A DNA stretch of 35,003 bases from an uncultured Ilumatobacter sp. Lineage in GTDB: Bacteria; Actinomycetota; Acidimicrobiia; Acidimicrobiales; Ilumatobacteraceae. Made by a program: the position numbers and the translations under genes. The stretch covers positions 1-35,003 of the forward strand of contig CALCXK010000050.1 of assembly GCA_937905835.1 (NCBI GenBank), written 5' to 3'. The stretch's first letter is position 1, and every line of letters begins with the position of its first letter. This document shows, in pieces, positions 7,075-14,703 of the stretch. The notes beneath the pieces were generated by a model. It saw only the letters and a list, made by a program, of their open reading frames with translations, had not been told where the DNA came from and ran no database searches.

Positions 7075-8237
7075 GTCAACGAGGCCGTGAATGCCTCGGC
7101 GTTGCGAACGAACTCGTCCATCGAGTCGCCTCCGAACTTACGTTGCGCTTCCGTGGCCAGCACCAGCGCGACCATTGTCTCGGCAACGACGCCCATCGCC
7201 GGAACCGCGGTGACATCGGTGCGCTCTTTAAACGACACGCCTGATTCCTTGGTCGCCGTGTCGACCGTTTCGAGCGTCGGCTTGTTCAGTGTTGCGAGCG
7301 GCTTCATCGCGGCCCGGACAACGACGAGGTCGCCGGTGGTCATGCCGCCTTCGGTGCCGCCTGCAAGCGTGCTGCTGCGGACGTATTTCTTGGCGTCGGA
7401 ATCCCAGCTGATCGGATCGTGCGCAACGCTCCCGCGGCGCCCGGCGACGTCGAAACCATCACCGATTTCGACACCCTTGACCGCTTGGATGCTCATCAAT
7501 GCCTGGGCAAGTGCTGCGTCGACCTTGCGGTCCCAATGGACGTGGCTACCGAGCCCGACCGGCACACCAAAGGCCAGCACTTCGACGACGCCACCGAGAG
7601 AGTCGCCGTCCTTGGCCGCCGCCTTGATTTCGGCAATCATTGCCTCGGACGCTTCGACGTCGAAGCAACGCACCTGGTTCTCGTCGACCCGATCGAGTTC
7701 GGCGGGGGTCGGCCGGGTGGCGTTGGCAGCAACCCGAGCAGAACCCATCTGAATCACGTGGGAGAGGATCTCAACGCCGAGCGACTTCAGCATCTTCTTG
7801 GCGATCGCACCGGCGGCAACCCGGGCAGCGGTTTCGCGCGCGCTGGCGCGCTCGAGCACGTCACGTGCATCGGTGAAGCCATATTTCTGCATGCCGGCGA
7901 GGTCGGCGTGACCCGGGCGGACCTGTGTGAGCGGGTCGTTGGTGGCACCGGGCGCAGGGCTCATCTCTTCATGCCACTTGTCGCTACGGAACCACTCGGT
8001 GTTCTTGATTTCAATCGCCACCGGCGACCCAATGGTGCGGCCGTGACGAACACCGCCGATCAAGGTGACCTCATCGACTTCGAAGCGCTGACGAGGGCCG
8101 CGGCCGTAGCCGAGGCGCCGTCGGGTCATTTCGGCTTGGATCTCCTCGACAGTGATCTCAAGGCCTGCAGGGAGGCCTTCCATGATGACCACGAGCCCTT
8201 GACCATGGGACTCACCAGCGGTGAGGTAACGAAGCAT
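7071..8237 (-). CDS. aroC: Chorismate synthase
   Basis: Final step of the common aromatic pathway: reduced-FMN-dependent elimination of phosphate from EPSP to give chorismate. The 388-residue protein shows the family signature GESHGQGL near the start (H11), RRRLGYGRGPRQRFEVD (40-55), the second catalytic His in RPGHADLAG (H110), the long KYGFTDARDVLERASARETA signature (about 118-137), and the C-terminal GGTEGGMTTGD and AVPAMGVVAETM blocks. It lies between aroE (9 bp upstream) and aroK (4 bp overlap). EPSP synthase (aroA) is not in this window. Confidence 0.97.
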   Translation of the reverse strand: MLRYLTAGESHGQGLVVIMEGLPAGLEITVEEIQAEMTRRRLGYGRGPRQRFEVDEVTLIGGVRHGRTIGSPVAIEIKNTEWFRSDKWHEEMSPAPGATNDPLTQVRPGHADLAGMQKYGFTDARDVLERASARETAARVAAGAIAKKMLKSLGVEILSHVIQMGSARVAANATRPTPAELDRVDENQVRCFDVEASEAMIAEIKAAAKDGDSLGGVVEVLAFGVPVGLGSHVHWDRKVDAALAQALMSIQAVKGVEIGDGFDVAGRRGSVAHDPISWDSDAKKYVRSSTLAGGTEGGMTTGDLVVVRAAMKPLATLNKPTLETVDTATKESGVSFKERTDVTAVPAMGVVAETMVALVLATEAQRKFGGDSMDEFVRNAEAFTASLT

Positions 8238-8246
8238 AAGGTCAGG

Positions 8247-9074
8247 CTAGCGGGAGGCCAGCTCAGCCTCAGCCGCGATTCGCATGGCGGTGGTGTCAGG
8301 CATCTTGCCCAACCATCGAAGCTGTTGGAGCGCGGCCTGGTGCACCAGCATTCCGAGCCCGTCAACTGTGGTGGCGCCGACGTCGGAAGCAGCACGCATC
8401 CATGCTGTTTCGAGCGGGTGATAGACGAGGTCGGCAACGATCTGACCGCTTCGCAACAGAGCTGGATCGCACGCCATGTCGGCGTCTGTTGCGTCGACGA
8501 TCGACACGCCCATGCCGACGCTCGTGGCGTTGATCACGATGTCGGCGCGGGTGACGTCGCTGACGATGCCGACCGATGCTGCCTTCGAGAGACTTGCTGC
8601 CTGCTCGGCACGGTCACGGGTCCGGTTCAACACCGTGATGTCGGCTGCGCCAGCTCGGCCCAGCGCATCGATCACCGATCGGGCGGCACCCCCGGCCCCG
8701 ATCACCGCGATCTGAGCTCCATCGACCTCGACGCCAGCTGCTGCCAACGACGCCACGAAACCCGCGCCGTCGGTACTCGACCCGACGAGTTCGTCACCGT
8801 CCCAGCTGACGGTGTTCACCGAGTGCAAGGCCCGCGATGCCGGATCGAGACGATCGACTGCACGGGCGACATCTTCCTTGAGCGGCATCGTGACCGACAG
8901 GCCAGCGATCCCGAGAAGGCGCATCGCCGACAGCGCCGCTCTTGCATCGGTGACGTCAAACGCGGCATACGCCCAGTTGACGCCGGCTGCGTCGAATGCG
9001 GCCTGGTGAATTGCCGGCGACAGGCTGTGCGCCACCGGCGAGCCGATGACCGCAGCGATCCGTGGCGCGCTCAT
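8247..9074 (-). CDS. aroE: Shikimate dehydrogenase (NADP+)
   Basis: Reduces 3-dehydroshikimate to shikimate. The 275-residue protein has the substrate-binding HSLSP (16-20), catalytic Lys66 in VTMPLKED, Asn87 and Asp102 (SSTDG), and the NADP Rossmann loop GAGGAARS (127-134). A C-terminal GLGMLVHQAALQQL contains the conserved Gln. It overlaps mltG by 4 bp and precedes aroC by 9 bp. This mltG-aroE junction is common in actinobacteria. Confidence 0.95.
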   Translation of the reverse strand: MSAPRIAAVIGSPVAHSLSPAIHQAAFDAAGVNWAYAAFDVTDARAALSAMRLLGIAGLSVTMPLKEDVARAVDRLDPASRALHSVNTVSWDGDELVGSSTDGAGFVASLAAAGVEVDGAQIAVIGAGGAARSVIDALGRAGAADITVLNRTRDRAEQAASLSKAASVGIVSDVTRADIVINATSVGMGVSIVDATDADMACDPALLRSGQIVADLVYHPLETAWMRAASDVGATTVDGLGMLVHQAALQQLRWLGKMPDTTAMRIAAEAELASR

Positions 9075-10291
9075 CCCCCACCGAACTCAACGCCAGCGAA
9101 CTCAAGGATGTTGGCTTCGTGCTGCTCGAACGTTGCAGCGAACGCATGAGCACCGTCTTCATTGGCGAGCACGTAGAAGAAGTAGAAGCACTCCGATGGG
9201 TTCGGCAGATTTTCACAGATCGGGTCACCAGGCGCCGGGTTGGGTGCCGGGTTCAGTGCTGCCCTAATGGAGGCGCGTCCAGGATTAGCGATCGGCGTCG
9301 CCGGCAGCCCGTTTCGGAGGTACGTATTCCACGGCGTGTCGATCTGGCGGATCTCAGAGAATGGAAGGTTTGGATCGATGCCGTTGCGGTCACGTCCGTA
9401 GTAGACCGACGCGTCGATCTCGAGGTTCATGCCAACGAACTGGCGGTTCAGGATGACGCGGGAAATCTTCGCTCGGTCTTCAGCGACCGCTGCTTCACGT
9501 TCGATTAACGACGCCACGATCAACACCTCGTACGGCGTGTAGCCCAGCTGGCGAGCTTTCGCTTCAAGTTCTTCCTGTTCGCCGACGCGCTCCATCAGGG
9601 CGATCATCCGGTCGAGTAGCTGCGCCTCGGTATCGGCATTCGACACGGAGTATGTATCAGGGAAGAGCATCCCTTCGAGCGTGTTCGTTCCTGGTGGCAG
9701 CCACTTGGCGGCCAGCGAGGTGTTCTCCGCTACCGCGATGAACTCGGCTTCGTCCATCCGCTCGATCACCGCGTCGACCCGACGCGCCATGCGGGCAATG
9801 GTGAAGCCCTCGGGAAAGGTAACGCTCGTACTGGTCAGGGCCGGAGGGATGCGCAGTCGTGCGAGCACGTTGCCCATATGGTCGTTGGTGCGGAGTTGGT
9901 AAAAGCCAGGGACGACATCGATCGGCTCGTCGCCGACGTAACGATCCCAGACACCCACGTCGGTGATGTAGCCCTCTTCGAACAGCAGCTCGGTCACGTC
10001 GTCGAAGTCGGCGCCTTCGGGGACGGTGAAGCTCTGGAGCGCGCTTGGATCGCCTTCGGGGTTGATCTTGCCGAGGTACCACCAACCAACAGCGCCGGCG
10101 ATCAGAATCACGACCGTCACGACGACCATCGATGTGTAGACAGCCCATTTAACGGGTCGGGTCTGGCGCCGCAGCCGTTCGACTGAGCCGGTGTGGTCAG
10201 CGGCGTCCCACGGGTCGGTTGGCCAATCCATAGCCGGGCGGTCGTCGACGTTGACGTGCGCCTCAGGAAGCAGCGGATCGAGCTGTGTCAC
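9071..10291 (-). CDS. mltG: Endolytic murein transglycosylase MltG (YceG-like)
   Basis: Cuts nascent peptidoglycan glycan strands next to the membrane and is thought to terminate their elongation. The 406-residue protein has a cytoplasmic N-terminus, one membrane helix at about 50-72 (WAVYTSMVVVTVVILIAGAVGWWYL), a LysM-like region, and the YceG catalytic domain with ASLIEREA (Glu265) followed by SRVILNRQFVGMNLEIDASV and a C-terminal NPAPGDPICENLP block. The start is set at GTG 10291, whose GTGA overlaps the ruvX stop by 4 bp. An ATG at 10327 would overlap ruvX by 40 bp and an ATG at 10231 would leave a gap. It lies between ruvX and aroE, the normal actinobacterial context. Confidence 0.93.
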   Translation of the reverse strand: MTQLDPLLPEAHVNVDDRPAMDWPTDPWDAADHTGSVERLRRQTRPVKWAVYTSMVVVTVVILIAGAVGWWYLGKINPEGDPSALQSFTVPEGADFDDVTELLFEEGYITDVGVWDRYVGDEPIDVVPGFYQLRTNDHMGNVLARLRIPPALTSTSVTFPEGFTIARMARRVDAVIERMDEAEFIAVAENTSLAAKWLPPGTNTLEGMLFPDTYSVSNADTEAQLLDRMIALMERVGEQEELEAKARQLGYTPYEVLIVASLIEREAAVAEDRAKISRVILNRQFVGMNLEIDASVYYGRDRNGIDPNLPFSEIRQIDTPWNTYLRNGLPATPIANPGRASIRAALNPAPNPAPGDPICENLPNPSECFYFFYVLANEDGAHAFAATFEQHEANILEFAGVEFGGG

Positions 10292-10737
10292 GACGCTCCC
10301 CAGGTGTTGCGCCGATGATCGAGCCATGCCTGCAACATCACCGCAGCAGCCATTTTGTCGACGATCAGCCGCTGACGCTGCCCACTCAGACCAGCCTCGC
10401 GCATCGCTGCTTCGGCCGTCACCGTGGTGAATCGCTCGTCATACATCTCCACCGGCACACCAACCACGGTAGCCAGCTGCTCGGCTTCCTGAGTGGCACC
10501 CTTGGCTGCCGGTCCGACACTGCCATCGAGCGACAACGGCAGCCCGACGACGACGAGTTCACACTCTTCATCGCGAACCAGTTTCTTGATGGCGGCATGG
10601 TCGTGGCGGCGCGATTTTGAGCGATGTACCGTGGTCAACGCCGAGGCAATCGTGCCAGAGATGTCGCTCACCGCAATACCGATGCGCTTCGATCCTAAGT
10701 CGACGCCGATCGCGCGGACGCCGGGGATTCGAGTCAC
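10288..10737 (-). CDS. ruvX: Putative pre-16S rRNA nuclease / Holliday junction resolvase YqgF
   Basis: YqgF/RuvX family RNase H-fold protein, implicated in 5' maturation of 16S rRNA and annotated historically as a Holliday junction resolvase. The 149-residue frame starts at GTG 10737 (VTRIPGVRAIGVDLG), 10 bp past the alaS stop. The upstream ATG at 10875 lies inside alaS and is rejected. Visible features are the acidic-site GVDLGSKRIGIAVSD (D13), VVVGLPLSLDGS, YDERFTT (the conserved Asp-Glu) and a C-terminal VDKMAAAVMLQAWLD with the last Asp. Overlaps mltG by 4 bp. Confidence 0.93.
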   Translation of the reverse strand: MTRIPGVRAIGVDLGSKRIGIAVSDISGTIASALTTVHRSKSRRHDHAAIKKLVRDEECELVVVGLPLSLDGSVGPAAKGATQEAEQLATVVGVPVEMYDERFTTVTAEAAMREAGLSGQRQRLIVDKMAAAVMLQAWLDHRRNTWGAS

Positions 10738-10747
10738 AACGAGGCCG

Positions 10748-13402
10748 TCACAGCACCGCCGAAACGGCCTCGGCAGCAATGCTGAGTGCGGCCGGGATGC
10801 CCAAAGGGTCTTTGCCGCCCGCCGTTGCGATGTCGCCCTTTCCGCCCCCACCGCCTCCAACTGCTTTGGCTGCATCTTTGATCAAAAGCGAAGCCGGCTT
10901 ACTGTTACCCGGCTGCACCGCGGCGACCAGTGCCACACCGCCAGTGTCGGTTACACCGATCAGTACAACGACCTTGATGCCCTCGCGCTGGCGCACCGCA
11001 ATGGCGAGTTCGCGCAGGTCGCCGGGAGCGAGGCCGTCGACCTGTGTAACGACCACGCCTTCGACGGCGATCTCGGCCAACTCTTGAGCGCGACCGGCCG
11101 CGAGCTGCGACCGGAGCGTCTTCATCTGGTCCTGGAGGTCTTTGACCTCGTCGATCTTGCGCTGGATGCCACCAAGCAGGTCGTCGGACTGGGTACCGAG
11201 GAGCTGCGCTGCATCGGCGATCATCGCTTCGTCACGCTGGAGCAGCGCAACGCTGGCATCGCCAGTTACCGCCTCGATGCGGCGCAGGTTGGAGCCAATC
11301 GATGACTCGCTGACCACCTTCACGGTGCCGATATCGCCCGTGGCCCGGACATGCGTGCCGCCGCACAACTCGATAGTTGAGCCGGCTTCGAGCACACGCA
11401 CTATGTCGCCGTACTTGTCACCGAAAAACGCTATCGCGCCGAGTGCTTCGGCTTCGTCCTTCGTGGTTTCGAAAATCCGCGTCGGCATGTTGCCAAGCGT
11501 TTCATGGTTCGCGATGTCTTCGATCTGTTTGATCTGTTTTGGGGTGACCGCGTCGTAGTGCGAGAAGTCAAACCGGAGACGGTCGGGACCCACCATGGAA
11601 CCGGCCTGCTTGACGTGCTCACCGAGTACGTGGCGCAATGCGTAGTGCAGTAGGTGCGTGGCGGTGTGGTTGCGACGGATCGCATCGCGGCGGAGCACGT
11701 CGATAGACGCGGTGCAGGTCTGTCCAGCAACGACGGTGCCTTCGGTGACTCGAGCGCTATGACGACGCAGGTTCGGCAGCGCGAACGTACAGTCGAACAC
11801 CGAGGCGGTGCCGGTGACGGTGCTGATCGAACCCGTGTCGCCAACCTGGCCTCCCGACTCGGCGTAGAACGGCGAAGTGTTGAGGAATATCTCGACCGTT
11901 GGGTTGCCGTTGTCGTCGTCAGGCCCGTCAAGAATCGCCAGCACCCGACCGTCGACGAAGTCGTCGGTGTAGCCAACGAAGTTTGTGGTGCCGAACTGGT
12001 CGAGCACCTCCCGGTACGCGTCCATAGCCTCGACATCGACGCCGCCCTTGCGGGCCGCCTTCGCACGCTCGCGCTGCTCGGTCATCGATGCGTTGAACTC
12101 GTCGAGATCGACATCAATTTCGCGCTCGCTGGCGATTTCCTGCGTGAGTTCGAGCGGGAATCCGTACGTGTCGTGGAGTAAAAACGCGATCGAACCCGAG
12201 AGCTTCTCGGCGTCGTCATTGAGTTCGCCATCGAGAATAGCCAGGCCGTTCTTCAGGGTGTGGCGGAAGCGCTCTTCTTCCTTGCCGATCACGTCGGTGA
12301 TGAAACTCATGTTTTTCTTGACGTCGGGGTACGCGTCACCCATGACCTGGCCAGCAACGGCGACGAGGCTCGGCATGACGAGCTTGTCGGTGCCCAGAAG
12401 ATAGGCAAATCGCACGGCACGTCGGATGATTCGGCGGAGCACGTAGCCGCGGGCCTCGTTCGAGGGAAAAACGCCGTCGTTGACCAACATCGTTGCCGAG
12501 CGGGCATGCTCGGCCAACACGCGCATTGCGAAGCTTGCACGGTCGTCGTAGTCGCCCACCTTGTAGCTGTGCCCAGTGATCGAGCAGGCCTCGTCGATGA
12601 GGGGCCGCATCAGGTCAGTTTCCCAGACGGAATCGACACCCTGCATCAGCGCCAAGATGCGTTCGAGCCCTGCACCTGTGTCAATCGACGGTGTCGGCAG
12701 CGGTGTGCGGTTGCCGCTGGCATCTTGGTTGAACTGCATGAAGACCAGGTTCCAGATCTCCATGAAACGGTCGCCAGCTGGGTCACCGAGTGGGCCACCG
12801 TCGGGGCCGAACTCGCGGCCTCGGTCGATGTGAATCTCGCTGCACGGCCCGCATGGGCCGACATCGCCCATCTGCCAGTAGTTGTCTTTATCGCCGAGCC
12901 GCTGGATGCGCTCCATTGGTACACCGACCTGCTCGTGCCAGATCTGCTCGGCTTCATCGTCCGACTCGTGGACCGTGATCCACAGTTGGTCGCCGTCGAA
13001 ACCCCAACCGCCACTCTCACGTGAGGCGGTCATCAGATCCCACGCATATGGGATTGCGTCGGTCTTGAAGTAGTCACCGAAACTGAAGTTGCCCATCATC
13101 TCGAAGAACACGAGGTGACGCTTAGTGCGACCCACTTCGTCGAGATCGTTGTGCTTTCCACCGGCACGTGCACACTTCTGTGAGCTGACAGCGCGCTGGA
13201 ACGGGGGCTTTTCGTTGCCGACGAAGTAGTCCTTGAACGGCACCATCCCGGCCACGTTGAACAGTACGGTCGGATCGTGTGGGATGAGGCTTGCTGACTG
13301 GACGACCGTGTGGTCCCTCGCCGCGAAATAGTCGCGGAATGAATTACGGAGTTGGTCAGCGGTCATCGCGTTAGCTGGAGGGGTCGTCATATCGCCCGTC
13401 AT
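10748..13402 (-). CDS. alaS: Alanyl-tRNA synthetase
   Basis: Charges tRNA-Ala and clears Ser/Gly mischarging. The 884-residue protein has the class II catalytic domain from about 14 (ADQLRNSFRDYFAARDHTVV), RTKRHLVFFEMMGNFSFGDYF (92-112), the motif 3 arginine in DTGAGLERIL (241-250), the tRNA-recognition region through about 470, the editing domain with zinc ligands HTATH (579-583) and CGGTH (680-684), and a C-terminal C-Ala/DHHA1 domain with a glycine-rich GGGGGGKGD block (849-857). Three in-frame ATGs lie at 13402, 13390 and 13366. The last gives the most family-like N-terminus (MTADQLRNSF), but none has a convincing ribosome site. It is the first gene of the operon through aroB and is divergent from the cysteine-rich gene, only 26 bp away. 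Confidence 0.97.
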   Translation of the reverse strand: MTGDMTTPPANAMTADQLRNSFRDYFAARDHTVVQSASLIPHDPTVLFNVAGMVPFKDYFVGNEKPPFQRAVSSQKCARAGGKHNDLDEVGRTKRHLVFFEMMGNFSFGDYFKTDAIPYAWDLMTASRESGGWGFDGDQLWITVHESDDEAEQIWHEQVGVPMERIQRLGDKDNYWQMGDVGPCGPCSEIHIDRGREFGPDGGPLGDPAGDRFMEIWNLVFMQFNQDASGNRTPLPTPSIDTGAGLERILALMQGVDSVWETDLMRPLIDEACSITGHSYKVGDYDDRASFAMRVLAEHARSATMLVNDGVFPSNEARGYVLRRIIRRAVRFAYLLGTDKLVMPSLVAVAGQVMGDAYPDVKKNMSFITDVIGKEEERFRHTLKNGLAILDGELNDDAEKLSGSIAFLLHDTYGFPLELTQEIASEREIDVDLDEFNASMTEQRERAKAARKGGVDVEAMDAYREVLDQFGTTNFVGYTDDFVDGRVLAILDGPDDDNGNPTVEIFLNTSPFYAESGGQVGDTGSISTVTGTASVFDCTFALPNLRRHSARVTEGTVVAGQTCTASIDVLRRDAIRRNHTATHLLHYALRHVLGEHVKQAGSMVGPDRLRFDFSHYDAVTPKQIKQIEDIANHETLGNMPTRIFETTKDEAEALGAIAFFGDKYGDIVRVLEAGSTIELCGGTHVRATGDIGTVKVVSESSIGSNLRRIEAVTGDASVALLQRDEAMIADAAQLLGTQSDDLLGGIQRKIDEVKDLQDQMKTLRSQLAAGRAQELAEIAVEGVVVTQVDGLAPGDLRELAIAVRQREGIKVVVLIGVTDTGGVALVAAVQPGNSKPASLLIKDAAKAVGGGGGGKGDIATAGGKDPLGIPAALSIAAEAVSAVL

Positions 13403-13416
13403 CCTACCGACCCCGG

Positions 13417-13422
13417 TACATT
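13417..13422 (+). promoter_or_regulatory. Putative -10 box giving a leaderless transcript for the cysteine-rich gene
   Basis: TACATT matches the actinobacterial TAnnnT -10 pattern and ends six nt before the GTG at 13429. Transcription would start at or next to the start codon. There is no Shine-Dalgarno sequence before this GTG. It lies in the 26 bp shared with the divergent alaS. Confidence 0.45.
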
Positions 13423-13428
13423 CGCTGG

Positions 13429-14172
13429 GTGCCCATTGACGTCCACGAATGGATCAGCTTCGACGATGCCGACGAGCACCGCACCTGGGTCTTCGACGCC
13501 ACGCACCTCCGATCGAATTACATGTGCATCTTCGGGTGCGGCTGTAAAGGCATCCTCGACCAACCGGCCCCCGAACTCCAGCAAGGTTGCTGTTCGTTCG
13601 GAGCACACTTCGTTGACGAAGCCGACGTCAAAAATGTCGAGGCTGTCTTCGCTCGCGTTGAGCCGAAGCACATGCAGTTCCACGCCAAGGCCAAAAAGAA
13701 GGGCTATCTGCGTGACGGCGACCCCGACAGTGAGGGCAACCCGACGACGATGACGCGGCTCGTCGAACACGACGGCACGAAGGCCTGCATTTTCCTCAAC
13801 CGGCCAGGCTTCGAAGGCGGAATCGGCTGCGCGTTACACATTGCTGCCGACGACAACAACGAACGAATGATGGACTGGAAGCCACAAGTCTGCTGGCAGG
13901 TGCCGCTACGACTTGAACACTCCGAAGATGAATCAGGTCACGTCACCTCACGCCTGCGCGAATGGAAACGGCGCGACTGGGGCGAAGGTGGCGAGGATTT
14001 CGGCTGGTGGTGCACCGAGGAGCCCGAAGCATTCGTCGGAGAACAGCCGCTCTACATCAGCGCCCGTGACGAGATCGTCGAACTTGTGGGCGAGACGATC
14101 TACGACCAGATGGTCCAATTGATGGAATCTTCCCAATGGGTGCCACTCGAGCATCCAGTCGTCAGGCGCTAA
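13429..14172 (+). CDS. Conserved cysteine-rich protein, possible metal/Fe-S cluster binding (YkgJ/DUF3109-like pattern)
   Basis: A 247-residue protein that I do not recognise with certainty. It has nine cysteines: CIFGCGC (33, 37, 39), GCCSFGAHF (54, 55), ACIFLNRPGFEGGIGCALH (120, 134), QVCWQV (155) and WWCTEE (195). The spacing of a CxxxCxC cluster, a CC pair and a later C..G.GCALH resembles the cysteine pattern of the YkgJ/DUF3109 class of probable zinc or iron-sulphur proteins. It has several WKPQ, WKRRDWG and GWW aromatic motifs, no signal peptide and no membrane helix, so it is probably cytoplasmic. The GTG start (VPIDVHEW) is preceded by a -10 box but no ribosome site. It is divergent from alaS and convergent with the tiny gene at 14188. 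Function unknown. Confidence 0.85.
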   Translation: MPIDVHEWISFDDADEHRTWVFDATHLRSNYMCIFGCGCKGILDQPAPELQQGCCSFGAHFVDEADVKNVEAVFARVEPKHMQFHAKAKKKGYLRDGDPDSEGNPTTMTRLVEHDGTKACIFLNRPGFEGGIGCALHIAADDNNERMMDWKPQVCWQVPLRLEHSEDESGHVTSRLREWKRRDWGEGGEDFGWWCTEEPEAFVGEQPLYISARDEIVELVGETIYDQMVQLMESSQWVPLEHPVVRR

Positions 14173-14187
14173 GCGGCCCGACCGGGC

Positions 14188-14382
14188 TCAGTCTCCGTGA
14201 TCGTCGTCGTCGAACTCGACGCCATACTTGGCGGCCAGTTCGGCGTACTCGTCGTCGCCAGAGCCGGCCTCGTCTGAGGACGGTGACTGGGTTCGCTCTC
14301 CAAACCCGAGATCAAAGGCTCCAGGACCAGACTGCTTCAGTTTTCTCGCCTCTTCGAAACGGCGATGACGACCCTTCTTCAC
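14188..14382 (-). CDS. Small acidic-tailed hypothetical protein
   Basis: A 64-residue frame, MKKGRHRRFEEARKLKQ at the basic N-terminus, then a linker, then YAELAAKYGVEFDDDDHGD at the acidic C-terminus. The polarised charge and the AxKYG motif look like a real small actinobacterial protein rather than an antisense shadow; no other gene covers this stretch. The GTG start at 14382 has GGGAG at good spacing upstream. It is convergent with the cysteine-rich gene, 15 bp apart. Function unknown; a ribosome- or nucleic-acid-associated role would be speculation. Confidence 0.6.
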   Translation of the reverse strand: MKKGRHRRFEEARKLKQSGPGAFDLGFGERTQSPSSDEAGSGDDEYAELAAKYGVEFDDDDHGD

Positions 14383-14411
14383 GAGAGGGCTCCCACACTA
14401 GAAAGTTGACA

Positions 14412-14450
14412 TTGACCGTAATGATACCGGTCGGTCAAGGGTTTACGGTC
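14412..14450. promoter_or_regulatory. Nested inverted repeats, possible operator
   Basis: Two interleaved inverted repeats occupy this gap: TTGACCG (14412-14418) with CGGTCAA (14432-14438), and GACCGTAA (14414-14421) with TTACGGTC (14443-14450). A palindromic ACCGGT core lies at 14426-14431, giving TACCGGTCGGTC, similar to TetR-family operator half-sites in actinobacteria. A TTGACA (14406-14411) precedes it. The site lies between the divergent small gene at 14382 and the ParA-like fragment at 14503. No regulator gene is adjacent. Confidence 0.4.
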
Positions 14451-14502
14451 GACAATCCTGGCACAACTTCAGCATGTACCAGGTCGAACCTGTGACCTTC
14501 TT

Positions 14503-14703
14503 ATGATGCGCACGGTTGCGATCTTGAACCACAATGGAGGAGTCGGAAAGACAACTGTCACACTCAGCCTTGCTTCGGCAGCGCGTGGTTTTCAACCAGG
14601 CCGTCGGCGATCGCCGTCCGATCCATACCTACGGCAGCAGGGCCATCACGAAGTGTTCGATCGGTTGTGGTCTCGGCTGCGCAGCACGATTACTCGACGC
14701 TGA
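14503..14703 (+). pseudogene. Truncated ParA-family ATPase fragment
   Basis: The 66-codon frame opens MMRTVAILNHNGGVGKTTVT and continues LSLASAA, a clear N-terminus of a ParA/MinD-family ATPase with a P-loop GGVGKTT at about 12-18. The signature lysine of the deviant Walker A (KGGxGKT) is Asn here. After about residue 29 the homology stops abruptly; no frame shows the following strand and DLDPQ motif. An intact ParA is 250 residues or more. The frame then runs into the 3' end of the convergent RNase D gene. The fragment is most likely the left-over 5' end of a parA-like gene after deletion or insertion. A short functional peptide is unlikely. Confidence 0.55.

Noticed and set aside
7419..9149. 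576-residue plus-strand open frame across the aroC-aroE region
   Set aside because: It is an antisense shadow of aroC, aroE and the end of mltG; the sequence is His/Arg/Asp-rich with no domain.
10292..10327. Longer start for mltG at ATG 10327
   Set aside because: It would overlap ruvX by 40 bp, whereas GTG 10291 gives a 4-bp GTGA junction like others in this operon.
10738..10875. Longer start for ruvX at ATG 10875
   Set aside because: It lies inside alaS, and YqgF proteins start just before the GVDLG motif.
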